In this document: positions 62,091 through 64,000 of the stretch, piece by piece
Position numbering within the stretch: the first letter of the stretch is position 1
Layout of the letters: the number at the start of each line of letters is the position of its first letter
Assembly (NCBI RefSeq): GCF_037975245.1
Contig: NC_092574.1
Coordinates: 21,229,713-21,293,712 of the forward strand
Length of the DNA stretch: 64,000 bases
Reading direction: 5' to 3'
Origin: Apostichopus japonicus
Lineage: Eukaryota; Echinodermata; Holothuroidea; Aspidochirotida; Stichopodidae
Notes under the pieces: generated by a model
What the model was told of the DNA's origin: nothing
The model's input: the letters and a program-made list of their open reading frames with translations, nothing else
The model's database searches: none
Translations under genes and position numbers: made by a program

Positions 62091-62401
62091 GGTTAGGATC
62101 CATACCTGTATGTATCCTATCACAGATTGCTAAGGTTGGTCAGAGAGACAGCCCTGATAAATATAAAGGATTTGAACTGATTCTTTTAGTTGAGAGAGAG
62201 AGAGGTTTGAAGATCCTTCGGTCAAGATTTTTTCATTTTACATTTTAATAAAATTCTCATGTTTTTTTGCTGCTTGCCTTCACGCCTCACGCCTCACTTA
62301 ATTGAATATCCCAGTCAAGTTTCCATCTCTTGGTAGTCAAAGGAAATTAATTTTCATCTCTATCTGGACATCTTCATCTTTTTTTCTCCCGTTTTTTTTT
62401 T

Positions 62402-62404
62402 AGG
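62402..62404 (+). other. Candidate recursive splice site
   Basis: A long T/C tract ending TTTTTTTTTTAG is followed at once by GTGAGG, so an acceptor and a donor are fused. This is the layout of a zero-length recursive splice site. The intron is long enough for such use, but AG-GT after a T tract also arises by chance. Confidence 0.2.
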
Positions 62405-64000
62405 TGAGGGGGAGGGGAGGGGTGGTTTGAACTTGGTGTTCGTTTTTCTGTGCACTTGATCGAGAACAAAAGAAATAGGAATTGGATATGATTGGCTTTC
62501 AATATTTTCTGTCTATACTCCCATGCACGTCCTTACCTTTTCATGACAATTTATTACAATCTTTCAACCTAAAGGAAGACTGGGTTTAATGAGCTTTCGC
62601 AAGAAACTCGATTATTTCAAATGGAACACTTGCTCGTCAGAGATTACAGTGACTACATCAGGTGAATTAATGAAGCTCATGTCGTAAGGGTATCTTTTTT
62701 CTTCAAAAATGTTGAACAGCGTCTGAAAACGGCTCAATATCCTACTTCAGGGAATTCAACCACTCTCTCATGATACACGCAGTCGATCCATCGCCCATAA
62801 AAATGTAACCCAGTCTATCAATCTTAGTCGGAACATCCAACGACTCCTCGCCAAATCCAATCAGAACCTAAGCCTCGCTTATACGTGACGTTATAGCAAC
62901 GCAGATGCCACGTTCAGAGCAGAAAAAAAAATAAGGCCTTGAAAAACGAGTTTACACTTGAATTAATTTAGTGACCTTTCGTGATTGTCTCTGTGACATG
63001 TGAAGCTTTCATAATCGGGTGCAGTATCCAGCCTACCGTAATTCTGTCGAAACTTCCGTCATAGCTTTAAAAAAAAAAAAAAAAATTTTAAATCAACGAC
63101 CGTGTTTGTTCTGGTAAAAAGTAGCCAAAAAGACCAAAAAAAAAGAAGGGAACGATTTCTCATCTTGAGTCAACAAATGCAAATCAAAGTTGTGTGTGTA
63201 TAGTTTTCCCATTTTTATTCCCTTTTCTCTCCTTTTTCATTTACTTTCTCTTCACTAGTTCCTCCTCCCCCCCTTTCTCGGCAAGAGTAGACGATTTTTC
63301 TTTGCCTCTTTCAGAAAATGCTACAAATTACGAGACATACGGGATGAAATTGATCTGTGTGCTAACCTTGACATTTTCAAATATTTTTGTAGACGAAATA
63401 AGACAAACAATTTGGACATGTATGAGTCACGACATTTTCCCTCTTACACTCCCAGCTCTCGTTACAACAAACCGTAAATGTCTTCACAAAGTAACCAGAA
63501 GATTGCAAGTTAAATATACTCAGAAAAAATATAGAGCTACTAAACTTTATTGCGAAAAAAAGAAGGAATGGATAATGGTCTGGGGATTTGGTATTCATAG
63601 TGTATGCGAATTCTTAAAATCGTGACTCCCGTGCAAATTATTGAAAATATCAATAAAATATAACTAAGCTATTGGAAAAAATCAAACTGAAGATGGCAGG
63701 ATAATAGAGGGTAACATTATAAACATCACATAGCAGAACCAAAGAGAAGGAAAATACCAATATGTCTCTCAGGCAGAACATTAAAGTTAACTTATGTCAA
63801 TATTAAAAATCGTAGTGTATTTTTAGAAATGCAAAATCTTGTTATACACGTTCCTTCCTCTGCCATTGCTTGAATGTTGACCGCCAGTGTCAACTATAGA
63901 TACTGAAAAATCCTTTCCCTTCTCTCTGCCGCCTTCTTCCTCTCCCATCTCCTTCTGCTATTGCACCCCCTTCTCCTTAATTCTCATCCTCAGTTCCCTC

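Larger units (their letters stand above)
60789..64000 (+). other. Start of the intron downstream of the WW exon
   Basis: It begins GTAAGT. I find no exon matching the Fe65 linker or PTB domains. A G-rich tract (60905-60935), an 8-bp-stem hairpin GGATGCTG/CAGCATCC (61169-61193), the A33 run and the AG-GT site at 62402 are the notable contents. Confidence 0.7.

Noticed and set aside
63194-63625. 143-codon open frame after a strong pyrimidine-tract AG
   Set aside because: Considered as the next Fe65 exon, but the translation matches neither the Fe65 linker nor a PTB domain, and no donor follows in a sensible place.

Overview
This is a eukaryotic, AT-rich, intron-dominated window, most likely from a marine invertebrate. 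An echinoderm or another invertebrate deuterostome is my best guess, but this is inference. The only secure protein-coding sequence is one long internal exon on the + strand at 59401-60788. It encodes the N-terminal half of a Fe65/APBB adaptor: an acidic region, the FLNYYAD motif and a WW domain. The C-terminal PTB domains would lie beyond the right edge. Nearly everything else looks like intron or upstream non-coding DNA carrying short non-autonomous transposons and many tandem arrays.

Gene layout: the 59401 exon has a phase-1 acceptor and a phase-0 donor. Two upstream stretches end in phase-1 donors and could be alternative first exons: 22203-22260, in a CpG-rich patch, and 34594-34675, with a strong GTAAGT donor. 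A 27-nt phase 1-1 candidate microexon sits at 46241-46267. If the 34594 exon is real, the intron to the main exon is about 24.7 kb. RNA evidence is needed to choose among these.

Mobile elements: (i) a tRNA-derived SINE family with Pol III A and B boxes and a 3' domain that can fold into three hairpins, with full copies at 17801, 26562, 31944 and 46517 and a 5'-truncated copy near 36030; (ii) two hAT-type MITEs with perfect 8-bp target duplications (2527 and 49326); (iii) two ~360-bp TTAA-flanked MITEs in opposite orientation (8916 and 42727); (iv) a fold-back element at 40898; (v) a decayed LINE reverse-transcriptase remnant (minus strand, 9551-10102) and two other retroelement 3' tails with ATA/TTA microsatellites.

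Tandem repeats: minisatellite arrays with unit lengths of about 21, 30, 31, 45, 54, 65 and 90 bp, several with self-complementary units, plus larger duplications (110, 149, 172 and about 500 bp). Two arrays whose unit length is a multiple of three produce long spurious open frames. There is no sign of a bacterial operon, a CRISPR array, an rRNA or a bona fide tRNA gene. The most interesting points are an NPTY motif inside the Fe65-like protein itself, the alternative-first-exon arrangement, the SINE family and the self-complementary minisatellites.
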